A stretch of DNA of 44,620 nucleotides, from positions 1-44,620 of the IMG/VR virus record IMGVR_UViG_3300043398_000289, one strand, 5' to 3'. Shown here piece by piece: positions 1-7,235 of this stretch (within the stretch, counting starts at the first letter, position 1; every line of letters begins with the position of its first letter). The position numbers and the translations under genes were made by a program. The notes below the pieces were generated by a model. It was not told where the DNA came from. It made no database searches and saw nothing but the letters and a program-made list of their open reading frames with translations. The stretch comes from a virus.

Positions 1-90
1 CCTGGACCCCCAGAACTGTAGAACCCGGGGTCGCCATAGGCCCGTCCTGGCCTTCCTTGGTGCTTTCCTGGCCCTCTAGCACAAGACCAG

Positions 91-717
91 CTACCTATAT
101 AGCCACCCCTCCCGGTCCTGCGGACGGAAAGCCCAGGAGAGGCCGGGACGGGCCAACGCTCGCCTCATGAAGAACCGGTTCCTGACCTGAACCCCGCAGA
201 AGACCTCGACGTGACCGAGGCGAACCTGGGCTCCGGGAGCGGACCAATCATGAGCCGGCCCGTCGCAGGTTGAGCCTTGCTTGATCTCAGCTAGCGAGAG
301 GTTCATCAGATAGCTTGCCTGCTTGCGGACCTCGAGCCATCGGCGAATGTAGCGAGACCACACGGCTCGAGAAGGCCAGTGCTCGGGTTGCTCGTCGCCG
401 TCGAGTTCGGCGACCCACTGCAATCGCTCGGTGCGATCGCCGGCCCGGTTGCCGAGCAAGCGTGGCGCATAGAGCACAGCAAACTCAGCCCACGACGACT
501 GACGACGAGCCGCACCAAGCGAGATGGCCTCGTGGATCGCTCGCCCATCGACGAGCCGGAAGCAAGACCAGCCGGCCTCGGACACGCAAAGCCGAGCCAG
601 CTGCAACGCTGGGCTGATCGCTGGGTTCGGGTCGCTGGTTTGGCTTCGACCAGCACGGGGCCAGGCGAGGCAACAGACCAGCAAGCCCAGGGCAAGGCCT
701 CGCAGGGCTCGGGTCAC
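91..717 (-). CDS. secreted cell-wall-hydrolase-like protein (candidate endolysin)
   Basis: The 208-residue product starts at a GTG and has a clear signal peptide: basic start (TRALRG), hydrophobic core (LALGLLVCCLA) and a cleavage-like region near AGRSQ. The mature part begins LARLCVSEAGW and continues with a conserved Trp/Cys-rich pattern (SYLMNLSLAEI, CDGPAHDW, VEVFCG, NRFF). This loosely recalls SleB-like or transglycosylase-like phage proteins with an early catalytic Glu (SEAGW). A secreted muralytic enzyme would fit because no other endolysin is visible and the holin/spanin-like genes at 22.1-22.9 kb have none beside them. It is the only minus-strand gene at the left end; if the genome is circular it lies upstream of the small terminase. 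The family assignment is an inference and not certain. Confidence 0.55.
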   Translation of the reverse strand: MTRALRGLALGLLVCCLAWPRAGRSQTSDPNPAISPALQLARLCVSEAGWSCFRLVDGRAIHEAISLGAARRQSSWAEFAVLYAPRLLGNRAGDRTERLQWVAELDGDEQPEHWPSRAVWSRYIRRWLEVRKQASYLMNLSLAEIKQGSTCDGPAHDWSAPGAQVRLGHVEVFCGVQVRNRFFMRRALARPGLSWAFRPQDREGWLYR

Positions 718-1120
718 TAGAGCAGCTTAGCATAAACCCCACCTCAAAACCACCCACTGAACAGTCGGTCAGTCATGCGCGTAAAGGAATCTTTTTTTTC
801 CTATATAGTATCCGTGCGCAGCACCCAGAACGGTTGCCGGCAAGCAACCTTGTGATCCAAGGTTCGCGATCTAAGCCTTTATCGAAGGGGCCTTGTGACC
901 CGTTCTCGACGGGCAACGAGATATCGAGACTTCGAGATTGCCTCGCCCTAAGGCTTGTCGACCAACCTTTGCTGATCGGCATAAGGCTTATTGCGTCAGG
1001 GATCTTATCTCGCCCACCAGGTTCTTCTGCTACGTCAATCGTTCTGACCTGTGTTTCTGGACACAGCAGCCTCGGTTTAGACTTGACACGCCCTTTGACC
1101 CGTGCTCGACTGGCCCTCCG
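718..1120. promoter_or_regulatory. divergent intergenic control region
   Basis: About 400 bases without a credible gene lie between the leftward gene at 717 and the rightward primase at 1121. An imperfect direct repeat (19 of 23 bases) occurs at 891-913 and 1091-1113, a shorter related TTGTGATCC lies at 849-857, TAAGGCTT occurs at 949-956 and 982-989, and the palindrome ATAAGGCTTAT at 981-991. A T-run followed by CTATATAG at 792-808 is the most AT-rich spot. The region is a reasonable place for divergent promoters and possibly a replication origin, but only the promoter at 1083-1111 has recognisable elements. Confidence 0.5.
1083..1111 (+). promoter_or_regulatory. candidate promoter of primase-helicase, leaderless
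   Basis: TTGACA (1083-1088), a 17-base spacer and TCGACT (1106-1111) end exactly 9 bases before the ATG at 1121. The -10 match is weak (3 of 6). The spacing matches two other genes in this window that also lack a Shine-Dalgarno site, which argues for a real promoter giving an mRNA that begins at the start codon. Confidence 0.4.
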
Positions 1121-3484
1121 ATGAAAACCTCCTACTTCGACCGAGTCACCTCGACGACCCCCATCCACAAGTCGTTCGACACATGGGAAGAACTCGTTTC
1201 GTTTGTTGGGAAACACAGGTTTGACTACAAGCACAAGCGCGATGTGCCTCTGTTCTCTCCCGCCGAGTACAGACCAGGCTCGCCTCGCCTCAAGGTCAAC
1301 GTCGCACGCGTGCACTTCGGCGCAATCGACATCGATGGCGTCTCGGACGAGAACCTCGACCTGATCCTCGAGCGAGTCTCGGGTCTGCGCTTTCTCTTCT
1401 ACACGACGTGGTCTCATGCGTCCGAGAAGCCCGGAAACTCGGCTCGTCTCTTCTTTCCGCTCACAAGGCCCGTAGAGACAGTCGAGTGGTCAACGTTCTG
1501 GCCTCGCCTGCGCGCGTACTTTCTGAACCTGATCGACGAGTCTTGTTCCGATCAGTCTCGCGTCTTCTACCTGCCCTCTGCACCGGCGCACATGGCCGAT
1601 GCAGCTGTGTGGTACGAAAACGAAGGCGAGCCCTTCGACGTCGACGCGCTACTGCGAGCCTCGAGCCTCGAGCTTCCGATCTCGGTGGCACGTGTACCGG
1701 TGACCAGAGAAGCACTTTCTGAGTGGGTCCAGTCGCTTCGCAGTGGTTCGGCCAGCGACTACCGAACGTGGCTTCGCTCGTCGTTGCGCTTCCTGCTTTC
1801 TGGTGATCCGCTGGCTCAGGAAGGCGAGCGAGACAATACGATCTTTAAGCTCGTTTCGGCCATTGTGCAGCGGTTCCCACACGCGACAGCGGAATCGATC
1901 GCAGAACTCTTCGCCGATTCCTGCGTTGCGATGGGCTTCGAGCACAAGCAGGTGCTCGAGAAGGCGCAAAGGCTGCTCGATGCACAAGAGGTCGAGCAGG
2001 CGAAAGAGCAGACGCAGGCCCTCGAGCAGAAGCGCGCGCAGATCCGTTTCGCGTTTAACTCGAACAGGGAGGTTCCGTATTCGGCTGACGAGCTTGCCGC
2101 GTTCGCGAAAGACGCAGGCTGCACCGAAGCCGAGTTCGCGCGACGTTGGGTCTTGCAGAAAGACAACTCATTTTGGTTTTTCGTCAACGGGTCCTATCGT
2201 GGCCCTTACACGATCTCGGAGATCATGGGTGTTGCTCCTCTACTGCTCGCGCCTGCGTCGTCTGCTGGCGTCGACGTCAACATCGTGACGAAGACCGGCG
2301 TTCGTGTGATGACCGGTCCCGAGCTTGCGGCGAACTTCGGTCAGGTCGTGTCGCACGTCGCGCTCGACATGATAGCGCAACGCTACTCCTTCGACCAGAA
2401 GACCAGCACCTTGATCGAAGCGCCTTGTCCGAGGCGTCTGATCGACGCCGAAGACCACCCGGTTGTGGCCGAGTGGCTGCGTTTGCTCGGCGGACCCGAG
2501 CACAACGTCTTGCTCGACTGGATCGCGTCGATCACGCGCCTGTCCGAGCCCTGCTCGGCCTTGTACCTCGAGGGCTCCAAGGGTGCAGGCAAGACGCTTC
2601 TCGCACACGGGCTCGCGAGCATCTGGACCGAACATGGCCCGACGAGCCTCGAGGACGCCTTTTCTGCCTTCAACTCAACCTTGATCGGATGTCCGGTCGT
2701 CCTGGCCGACGAGGTCATGCCAACCGACTTCCAGGGGCGCGCGAGAACAGGTCCGCTGCGCCAGTTCGTGCAGGCCAGGCAGCGCACGCTCAAGCGAAAG
2801 TTCTTGCCCGATTCGACGTTGCGGGGCTGCATCCGCCTTGTGCTTGCAGCCAACAACCGCGAGATGCTCTCGAGCAACGAACAGTTGACGGTCAACGACA
2901 TCGAAGCCATCGTCGATCGGGTCCTGCACATTCACGTCACCGACGAGCCCGCGATGTTCTTGCAGCGGCACCGAATCACACCCGACGAGATCGCGTCGCA
3001 CGCGTTGTGGCTCTCGCAGACTCGCAAGGTCGACTCGAGCCACCGCTTCCTCGTCACAGGCTCGCGGACCGACCTCCACAGGTCTCTGACCACAAGTTCT
3101 GGCCTCCGTTCCGCTGTCTGCCATTGGCTCGTTGCGTACCTGCACGAGCCGCACAAGGTCGACGTCACCAAGACTCGTCTGATCCGCAAGTACGATGGCT
3201 CGCTCTACGCGACCTCGCGAGGCCTGATCCGGCACTGGCCAACCTACGAGACGAATCAGGACCCACCACCCATCGGCCCATTGTCCAAGGCTCTTTCTGG
3301 GATCTCAATCAAGAAGCGACTCCTCAAGGCAGGCGACGGTCGACCGACGTGGTTCTGGCAGGTCGATCCCGAGAACCTGTGTGCATGGGCCGAGGACAAC
3401 GGGTACGCCGAGCGCTCGCAGGTGCTCGACCTGATCCGCCAGACACAAGCCGAGGTGAACGCTGATGCAGCCGAACGAAACTGA
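1121..3484 (+). CDS. primase-helicase, primase-like N-terminus plus SF3 helicase
   Basis: A 787-residue replication protein likely to prime and unwind phage DNA. The N-terminal part carries a PrimPol-like acidic motif (HFGAIDIDG, about residues 65-73) followed by SARLFFPLTRPV. The C-terminal part is an SF3/D5-type helicase with Walker A GSKGAGKT (about residue 485), Walker B VVLADE (about 526) and motif C LVLAANN (about 573). The frame is open upstream to 938, but the ATG at 1121 is preferred: protein-like sequence begins there and a promoter is placed precisely before it. There is no Shine-Dalgarno site. It heads the rightward replication arm and its end overlaps the next small gene. Confidence 0.85.
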   Translation: MKTSYFDRVTSTTPIHKSFDTWEELVSFVGKHRFDYKHKRDVPLFSPAEYRPGSPRLKVNVARVHFGAIDIDGVSDENLDLILERVSGLRFLFYTTWSHASEKPGNSARLFFPLTRPVETVEWSTFWPRLRAYFLNLIDESCSDQSRVFYLPSAPAHMADAAVWYENEGEPFDVDALLRASSLELPISVARVPVTREALSEWVQSLRSGSASDYRTWLRSSLRFLLSGDPLAQEGERDNTIFKLVSAIVQRFPHATAESIAELFADSCVAMGFEHKQVLEKAQRLLDAQEVEQAKEQTQALEQKRAQIRFAFNSNREVPYSADELAAFAKDAGCTEAEFARRWVLQKDNSFWFFVNGSYRGPYTISEIMGVAPLLLAPASSAGVDVNIVTKTGVRVMTGPELAANFGQVVSHVALDMIAQRYSFDQKTSTLIEAPCPRRLIDAEDHPVVAEWLRLLGGPEHNVLLDWIASITRLSEPCSALYLEGSKGAGKTLLAHGLASIWTEHGPTSLEDAFSAFNSTLIGCPVVLADEVMPTDFQGRARTGPLRQFVQARQRTLKRKFLPDSTLRGCIRLVLAANNREMLSSNEQLTVNDIEAIVDRVLHIHVTDEPAMFLQRHRITPDEIASHALWLSQTRKVDSSHRFLVTGSRTDLHRSLTTSSGLRSAVCHWLVAYLHEPHKVDVTKTRLIRKYDGSLYATSRGLIRHWPTYETNQDPPPIGPLSKALSGISIKKRLLKAGDGRPTWFWQVDPENLCAWAEDNGYAERSQVLDLIRQTQAEVNADAAERN

Positions 3485-3638
3485 TCGAGTGCGCACGATC
3501 TCGACCGACGACCGCAAGAAGCTCGCGCGTTGTGCGTCCTGCGGCTCACCGATCATGTTCCTTGTCGGCGACGCCAAGGAAGACGACGTCATCGTGTGCC
3601 TCTGGTGCACGGCGGAGAAGCGAATGGTGCGCAAGTGA
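3465..3638 (+). CDS. small zinc-finger protein
   Basis: A 57-residue ORF overlapping the end of the primase gene in another frame. It contains two Cys pairs, CASC and CLWC, about 25 residues apart, the arrangement of a small zinc ribbon. Its stop overlaps the GTG of the following methyltransferase-like gene (GTGA), the stop-start overlap used throughout this arm, which supports it as real. Function is unknown; nucleic-acid binding or an accessory role with the primase is possible. Confidence 0.6.
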   Translation: MQPNETDRVRTISTDDRKKLARCASCGSPIMFLVGDAKEDDVIVCLWCTAEKRMVRK

Positions 3639-4207
3639 GCAAGTACCCTACGAAGACACCAGGGGTCAGGGAGGAAAATGACTTCTACCCGACCCCTGAT
3701 TGGGCTATTGATAGGCTGCTCGAGGAGCACGGAGACCTATTCATAGACACCGACGGTCCGATTTACGAGCCATGTGTTGGAGATGGTGCGATTGTGCGTG
3801 GCTTTCGCCGCTTTGGTATCATCCGCCCTTGGTTGGGTAGAGACATCATTCGCTACCCGTGGCAGGACGGCGGACAGCCAGAGGAATTTCAAGTCGCCTC
3901 TGCTTTGGATGACGTAGACGTTCTGGATGCAGTAACAAACCCACCTTTCTCGCTCGCCATGCCGATCGTTGAACGACTAATCGCAAATACTCGACGTTTT
4001 GTCTGTGTTTGTGTCAGGGTGACGTGGTTAGAGTCGCGAGAGCGTAACAACTTCATGCGCCTTTGTCCACCTAAGCACGTGCTGTATTTGCCACGTAGAT
4101 TCGAAGGTGGAATCAAAGGTGGATCAGACACCTGTGGTCGGGTTTGGTGTATTTGGGACACAGCCAGCAACAGCCTGGACACGTCCCTGCGCATCGCCAG
4201 ATTTTAG
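3635..4207 (+). CDS. small SAM-dependent DNA methyltransferase-like protein
   Basis: A 190-residue protein starting at a GTG that overlaps the preceding stop. The order of motifs is that of phage N6-adenine-type methyltransferases: DFYPTPDWAIDRLL at the start, a SAM-binding motif I-like YEPCVGDGAI, and the catalytic-type NPPF (TNPPFSLAMPIVERLI). A late RRFEGG segment resembles those of phage methylase-like proteins acting in this fold. Base composition is more AT-rich than its neighbours (for example 3980-4015), suggesting separate acquisition. If the phage carries Z instead of A, its target is puzzling: it may act on host DNA, act on another base, or be inactive. Confidence 0.7.
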   Translation: MSKYPTKTPGVREENDFYPTPDWAIDRLLEEHGDLFIDTDGPIYEPCVGDGAIVRGFRRFGIIRPWLGRDIIRYPWQDGGQPEEFQVASALDDVDVLDAVTNPPFSLAMPIVERLIANTRRFVCVCVRVTWLESRERNNFMRLCPPKHVLYLPRRFEGGIKGGSDTCGRVWCIWDTASNSLDTSLRIARF

Positions 4208-4298
4208 AGCGCCAACCCGCACGTGTCGTCCTGTCACAGTTAAGGCAAGCGACCACATAAGAAACCCATAAGAGACACATAAGGAGGAGTTGCCGGGG

Positions 4299-4316
4299 TC
4301 GGCACGGTTGCTGCAA
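4299..4316 (+). promoter_or_regulatory. sigma-54-like promoter core, copy 1
   Basis: CGGCACGGTTGCTGCA fits the sigma-54 consensus TGGCACG-N4-TTGCW, with GG (4301-4302) and GC (4313-4314) exactly 10 bases apart. The same GG-N10-GC recurs in the other three cassettes. A weak sigma-70 reading (TTGCCG-16-TGCAAC) is the alternative. Confidence 0.5.
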
Positions 4317-4330
4317 CAACCGAGACCGAA

Positions 4331-4345
4331 GCCGCAAGGGGCGGC
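4331..4345 (+). promoter_or_regulatory. 5'-leader hairpin (GCCGC-N5-GCGGC), copy 1
   Basis: Stem GCCGC/GCGGC with loop AAGGG, preceded by GAAG overlapping the stem and lying about 20 bases before the ATG at 4365. One of five copies in front of left-arm genes; see the finding on covariation. Confidence 0.65.
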
Positions 4346-4364
4346 CGATACAAGGAGACCCACA

Positions 4365-4547
4365 ATGACCGTTTCCCAGCTGATCGCTCTCCTCTCCACG
4401 ATGCCCGCCGACGCCGAGGTTGGCCTCTACAACGAGAACTCCGGACACGTGGTCCGCCTTCTCAACCCGCCCGTCAGCCTCGAGACCGAGGAGGGCGCGT
4501 TCGTTTGCCTCGAGGGTGACGACGGTTACGCGATCGAGGTGCTGTGA
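4365..4547 (+). CDS. small phage protein of unknown function
   Basis: A 60-residue acidic protein beginning MTVSQLIALLSTMPADAEV, a pattern common in small phage proteins of unknown role. It is the first gene after cassette 1 and has a good Shine-Dalgarno site (AAGGAG, 9 bases upstream). The stop TGA overlaps the ATG of the next gene (TGATG), so it heads a translationally coupled cluster running to 5306. No catalytic motif is visible. Confidence 0.7.
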   Translation: MTVSQLIALLSTMPADAEVGLYNENSGHVVRLLNPPVSLETEEGAFVCLEGDDGYAIEVL

Positions 4548-4834
4548 TGCACAGCCGCAAGATCATCGACGTCGCTACTGTCGTCGTCGAGCTTTTCCTC
4601 GGACCCGAGCAGCCCGTGAACCTCTTTCGTGTGGCCACAGCCTGCGGCATGAAGGTCAGGCAGGTCGAAGCCGCCGTTGCCGCCGCGCCGCACCTGTTCG
4701 TGGTCACACCTGAGGGTCTCGAGCCCTCGCGACACGCGCTCTGCAAGCTGCTCGACTGCGTCGCGTTTACCAACGGCGAGGCCATCGGCGAGGCGCTAAC
4801 GCAGTTCACCGTCAAGGGAAAGAAGCTGTCATGA
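4547..4834 (+). CDS. hypothetical protein with helix-turn-helix-like segment
   Basis: A 95-residue product. The segment VNLFRVATACGMKVRQVEAAVAAAPHLFVVTPEG reads like a degenerate helix-turn-helix followed by a wing, so DNA binding is possible but unproven. The ATG at 4547 overlaps the upstream stop (TGATG); a GTG immediately before it is an alternative. The gene ends by ATGA overlap with the next. Confidence 0.65.
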   Translation: MHSRKIIDVATVVVELFLGPEQPVNLFRVATACGMKVRQVEAAVAAAPHLFVVTPEGLEPSRHALCKLLDCVAFTNGEAIGEALTQFTVKGKKLS

Positions 4835-5049
4835 AGCTCACCCCAGCACAGATCTCGCTTCTAGGCGACGTCGAGTTCGAGATCGGCCTCATGTTCGGCG
4901 GGTACAGCCCGACAGAACGTCCATTGCGGCGCGAGCGCTGGTCAATCGTGACCGGAGAGATCACCGACGTGTTTTGGAGTGGACCCAAAGGAGCACCGGA
5001 TAACCGCGTGTCGTACTCGACGCGCCAGCAGATGAAGAAAGGAACCTGA
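4831..5049 (+). CDS. hypothetical protein
   Basis: A 72-residue protein starting MKLTPAQISLLGDVEFEIG. The ATG overlaps the preceding stop (ATGA). There are no recognisable domains; the middle is rich in aromatic and charged residues (VFWSGPKGAPDNRV). Its place within a tightly coupled four-gene cluster supports translation. Confidence 0.6.
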   Translation: MKLTPAQISLLGDVEFEIGLMFGGYSPTERPLRRERWSIVTGEITDVFWSGPKGAPDNRVSYSTRQQMKKGT

Positions 5050-5051
5050 TC

Positions 5052-5306
5052 ATGCCCAGACTCGCACGGCTCCCGAACCTCAACGACCCTCAGACCAAGG
5101 CCCTCACCCTCGCGCTGCAGGAGCGAGGTGGAGTGTACGCCGGGCACGGCACATACAGCGGAGGCAGGACGGTCAAGATCGACGCAATGACCCTGCAGGC
5201 CCTCGAGCGCCGAGGCCTCGTCGAGACCTTCATCCACCCGGACGGCGGGCTCGGCGCGAAGCCGACCCGCAAGGCGCGCGAGTTGGTCAAGACCGTCGCA
5301 GCCTGA
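5052..5306 (+). CDS. small winged-helix-like hypothetical protein
   Basis: An 84-residue basic protein. The sequence ALTLALQERGGVYAG, then ALERRGLVET and PTRKARELVKTV, resembles the C-terminal half of winged-helix proteins in which a target-like helix precedes RGLVE and a final PT-x-KARELV helix. The role is unknown; regulation or DNA binding is a guess. It is the last gene of the first accessory cluster and is followed by a strong hairpin at 5317-5358. Confidence 0.6.
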   Translation: MPRLARLPNLNDPQTKALTLALQERGGVYAGHGTYSGGRTVKIDAMTLQALERRGLVETFIHPDGGLGAKPTRKARELVKTVAA

Positions 5307-5316
5307 CGTTCACACC

Positions 5317-5358
5317 GAGCGGTCCCGCACGTGCGACTCTGGCACGGCGGGGCCGCTC
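5317..5358. terminator. long two-part hairpin, terminator-like
   Basis: A 12-bp stem (5317-5328 with 5347-5358, one G-U pair) continues after a bulged A into CGTGC/GCACG (5330-5334 with 5342-5346) around a 7-base loop. No U-tract follows on either strand, so factor-independent termination is uncertain. A homologous hairpin with different stem bases lies at 8248-8287. Confidence 0.55.
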
Positions 5359-5406
5359 AACCGTATAAGGAACCCATAAGGAACACGTCAAGCGGGGTTG
5401 CCGTGG

Positions 5407-5424
5407 TTGGCACAAGGGCTGCAT
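5407..5424 (+). promoter_or_regulatory. sigma-54-like promoter core, copy 2
   Basis: TTGGCACAAGGGCTGCA with GG at 5409-5410 and GC at 5421-5422, 10 bases apart. It overlaps the palindrome TGCC-N6-GGCA (5400-5413). It is identical in this core to copy 4. Confidence 0.5.
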
Positions 5425-5438
5425 TAGGGGAGACCGAA

Positions 5439-5453
5439 GCTGCACGGAGCAGC
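5439..5453 (+). promoter_or_regulatory. 5'-leader hairpin (GCTGC-N5-GCAGC), copy 2
   Basis: Same hairpin as copy 1, but the third stem pair is T-A instead of C-G: both sides changed together, evidence that the RNA fold matters. The loop is ACGGA and GAAG precedes it. Confidence 0.7.
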
Positions 5454-5472
5454 CGACGCAAGGAGCCACACA

Positions 5473-5832
5473 ATGACCCTCTCGATGACCGGATTCGCCT
5501 CGTTCGCCTCACTCGACAACACCCCCGCGGTGGGCATGCCCGCTACGGTGTGTGGCTGGACCGACAGGCACCCTTTCACTGTGGTCCGGGTCTCCGCCTC
5601 GGGCAAAACCTGCTGGGTCCGCGAGTGCTCCTCGAGGCGCACGGACAACAACGGCATGAGCGAGTCGCAGACTTGGGAGATCACCGAGAACCCCGGAGGG
5701 CGCGTGCTCTGCTTCAAGCTTTGCCTCGGCGGCAAGAGGAGGTCGGGTGGCTGGCGCGAGGCCGGTAGCAACGGACGCGGGAGTCGCCTCGTCCTGGGTG
5801 AGCATCGCCGCTACTTCGACTTTTCGTTCTGA
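5473..5832 (+). CDS. hypothetical protein
   Basis: A 119-residue basic protein with four Cys (VCGW, KTCWVREC, VLCFKLC region) and the N-terminus MTLSMTGFASFASLDNTPAVGMPATVCGWTD split by no known motif. It looks like a small beta-rich protein. It is the sole gene between cassette 2 and the sigma-70 promoter at 5835, with its own cassette and Shine-Dalgarno site, so it is probably expressed strongly or on a special schedule. Function is not recognised. Confidence 0.6.
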   Translation: MTLSMTGFASFASLDNTPAVGMPATVCGWTDRHPFTVVRVSASGKTCWVRECSSRRTDNNGMSESQTWEITENPGGRVLCFKLCLGGKRRSGGWREAGSNGRGSRLVLGEHRRYFDFSF

Positions 5833-5834
5833 GA

Positions 5835-5863
5835 TTGACTCGCTCCGGTTGCCGTGCTATACT
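5835..5863 (+). promoter_or_regulatory. sigma-70-type promoter
   Basis: TTGACT (5835-5840), 17-base spacer, TATACT (5858-5863). It is the best sigma-70 match in the left arm, about 48 bases before the ATG at 5911. The spacer contains GGTTGCCGTG, also present in cassettes 2 and 4. Confidence 0.8.
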
Positions 5864-5879
5864 CGATTGCCCAAGTGAA

Positions 5880-5894
5880 GCCGCACGATGCGGC
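5880..5894 (+). promoter_or_regulatory. 5'-leader hairpin (GCCGC-N5-GCGGC), copy 3
   Basis: GCCGC, loop ACGAT, GCGGC, preceded by GAAG, 17 bases before the ATG at 5911. Here it follows a sigma-70 promoter, so the hairpin travels independently of the sigma-54-like core. Confidence 0.65.
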
Positions 5895-5910
5895 AGAAAG
5901 ATAGGCCCAC

Positions 5911-6408
5911 ATGCAGACCCCGTTCGTCACTCAGATCCTCCCGACCAACCCCGACATGCCCGAGAACTCGGCCCGTCTCGCGTCCGAGGCCGTCTCGGCG
6001 TTCGTTCGTGCGGGCTCGGCTAGGTTCACGCTGCTGAACCCGCAGACCGGCAAGCGCTTCACGTACAAGGTCAGCGCGCCGAAGTCGGCCCCGGACAACC
6101 CGCAGCCCGACGACGCGAAGCCGCTCTTCGTCTCGGTCCTCACGGGCTCGGACAACGACTCCGACTACAGCTACCTCGGCGTCATCTTCGCCGACTCCGG
6201 GTTCCGCGTGACGCGCCGCTCGAAGATCTCGCCGGACGCCCCGTCGGCCCTCGCGTTCGGTTGGTTCTGGCGTCGGCTCTCGAGCGGCTCGAGCTTCGAG
6301 CCGTGCGAGGTCTGGCACATGGGCCGGTGTGGTCGTTGTGGTCGCGCCCTGACCGACCCGGAGAGCATCGCCGCTGGCATCGGCCCCAAGTGCGAGGAGA
6401 TGTCGTGA
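5911..6408 (+). CDS. DUF6011-type protein with C-terminal zinc motif
   Basis: A 165-residue protein. The C-terminal VWHMGRCGRCGRALTDPESIAAGIGPKC is typical of the DUF6011 family, with CxxC and a later GPKC Cys that could bind zinc. The N-terminal 120 residues (RFTLLNPQTGKRFTYKV, then YLGVIF) resemble the module that precedes DUF6011 in many phage proteins. Biochemical role unknown. Transcribed from the promoter at 5835; the end overlaps the next gene's GTG (GTGA), coupling it to the cyclotransferase-like gene. Confidence 0.75.
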   Translation: MQTPFVTQILPTNPDMPENSARLASEAVSAFVRAGSARFTLLNPQTGKRFTYKVSAPKSAPDNPQPDDAKPLFVSVLTGSDNDSDYSYLGVIFADSGFRVTRRSKISPDAPSALAFGWFWRRLSSGSSFEPCEVWHMGRCGRCGRALTDPESIAAGIGPKCEEMS

Positions 6409-6905
6409 GTGACCTCGTGACCTATTTCGCGTTCGGCTCGAACATGTCGACGCGACAGATGTTCAACCGGTGCCCGTCGGCCCGTCCGATGGGCACCGGA
6501 GAGCTTCGCGGCTACCACCTCGTGTTCGGCGGTCGCGGGGTCGCGAGCATCGAGCCCCACGAGAGCCGCAAGGTGCATGGCGTCCTGTACGTCATGAAGG
6601 CCGCCGACCTGCTCCAGCTCGATACCTACGAGGGTGTCCCGACCGTGTACCGCCGTTGCTTCCGAAAGGTGGTCGACAAGTTCGGGACCCGCTGGAAGGC
6701 CCACACCTACGTCCTGAACGACGCGGGCCGCTCGAGGCCAGCGGAGAGCTACCTCAGCACCATTCGCGAAGCATACGTGCGATTCAACCTCCCGATCGAG
6801 CCGCTACACCGAGCACTCGAGGACGCCAAGCCTCGCCCTGTCCTGCAGGTGCCCGAGCGCATGAACGACGAGGACATCCGGCGAATGATGATGCGCGTTC
6901 ACTAA
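6405..6905 (+). CDS. AIG2/gamma-glutamylcyclotransferase-like protein 1
   Basis: A 166-residue protein starting at GTG 6405. YFAFGSNMS near the N-terminus is the nucleotide- or substrate-loop signature of the GGCT/AIG2 fold; LDTYEGVPTVYRR supplies the Glu region (YEG) where the catalytic acid of the family lies. Family members release 5-oxoproline from gamma-glutamyl groups. A second homologue sits at 8914-9297 and an amidoligase between them, an association known for Amidoligase_2 systems. Substrate unknown; a gamma-glutamyl or isopeptide-linked product of the amidoligase is a reasonable inference. The C-terminal 50 residues are an extension. Confidence 0.8.
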   Translation: MSDLVTYFAFGSNMSTRQMFNRCPSARPMGTGELRGYHLVFGGRGVASIEPHESRKVHGVLYVMKAADLLQLDTYEGVPTVYRRCFRKVVDKFGTRWKAHTYVLNDAGRSRPAESYLSTIREAYVRFNLPIEPLHRALEDAKPRPVLQVPERMNDEDIRRMMMRVH

Positions 6906-6984
6906 CGGTCGTCTCGCCCGGCGACCGAGCACGGCGGCTCTCCCACCGTTCGTGCTCCTGAAAGCCCAGGACGTAGGCTTGACG

Positions 6985-6998
6985 GCCGGAGAGACGGC
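6985..6998 (+). promoter_or_regulatory. GAGAGA-loop hairpin, copy 1
   Basis: GCCG, loop GAGAGA, CGGC. The same hexaloop closed by a G-C pair occurs twice before the DNA polymerase gene (14666-14679 and 14711-14726) with different stem sequences. Confidence 0.5.
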
Positions 6999-7235
6999 AC
7001 TTTCTCGAGGACCCGATGCCCAGACGCCGAACCGGTCGACGTGGAGTGACGGAAAGTCGGGCCTTTCTCGAGGGCCTCGGCCCGTCGTCGACCGTGGAAC
7101 CGTCGTCCACAACGTGCGAGTCTGCACGTGCGATTCCGACACAACGGGAATCGCCGACCCCAGCCACAACACCCACGAACCCCTCAGAAGCATATAACGA
7201 AGCCATAACAACCGTGTCAAGCGGGGTTGCCGGGG

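Larger units (their letters stand above)
4208..4364 (+). repeat. intergenic regulatory cassette, copy 1
   Basis: First of four related intergenic units (others at 5307-5472, 7114-7300 and 8237-8375). It contains a degenerate hairpin region (CCCGCACGTG), three CATAAG repeats at an 11-base period (4255-4287), the TGCCG-N4-CGGCA palindrome and sigma-54-like core, then a leader hairpin and the Shine-Dalgarno AAGGAG before the ATG at 4365. Compared with the other copies it lacks about 12 bases containing GTCAAGCGG. Confidence 0.75.
5307..5472 (+). repeat. intergenic regulatory cassette, copy 2
   Basis: The layout is hairpin (5317-5358), two CATAAGGAAC-type repeats at 11-base period (5363-5384), GTCAAGCGGGGTTGCCGTGG, sigma-54-like core, leader hairpin, Shine-Dalgarno AAGGAG. 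The first 125 bases or so match copy 4 closely, including the shared TTCACACCG just after the upstream stop. It drives the gene at 5473. Confidence 0.8.

Noticed and set aside
94-808. CCTATATAG at 94-102 and 800-808 as a repeated control element
   Set aside because: The first copy is the last codons of the gene at 91-717 (Leu-Tyr-Arg-stop on the minus strand); a shared 9-mer is weak evidence.
938-1120. N-terminal extension of the primase-helicase from 938
   Set aside because: The 61 extra residues are Arg/Cys-rich with no protein-like pattern and cross the promoter elements; the ATG at 1121 fits promoter geometry and domain start.
3889-4448. Minus-strand ORFs opposite the methyltransferase and cassette 1
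   Set aside because: Composition is that of antisense shadows, and they cross the terminator, repeats and promoter of the cassette.
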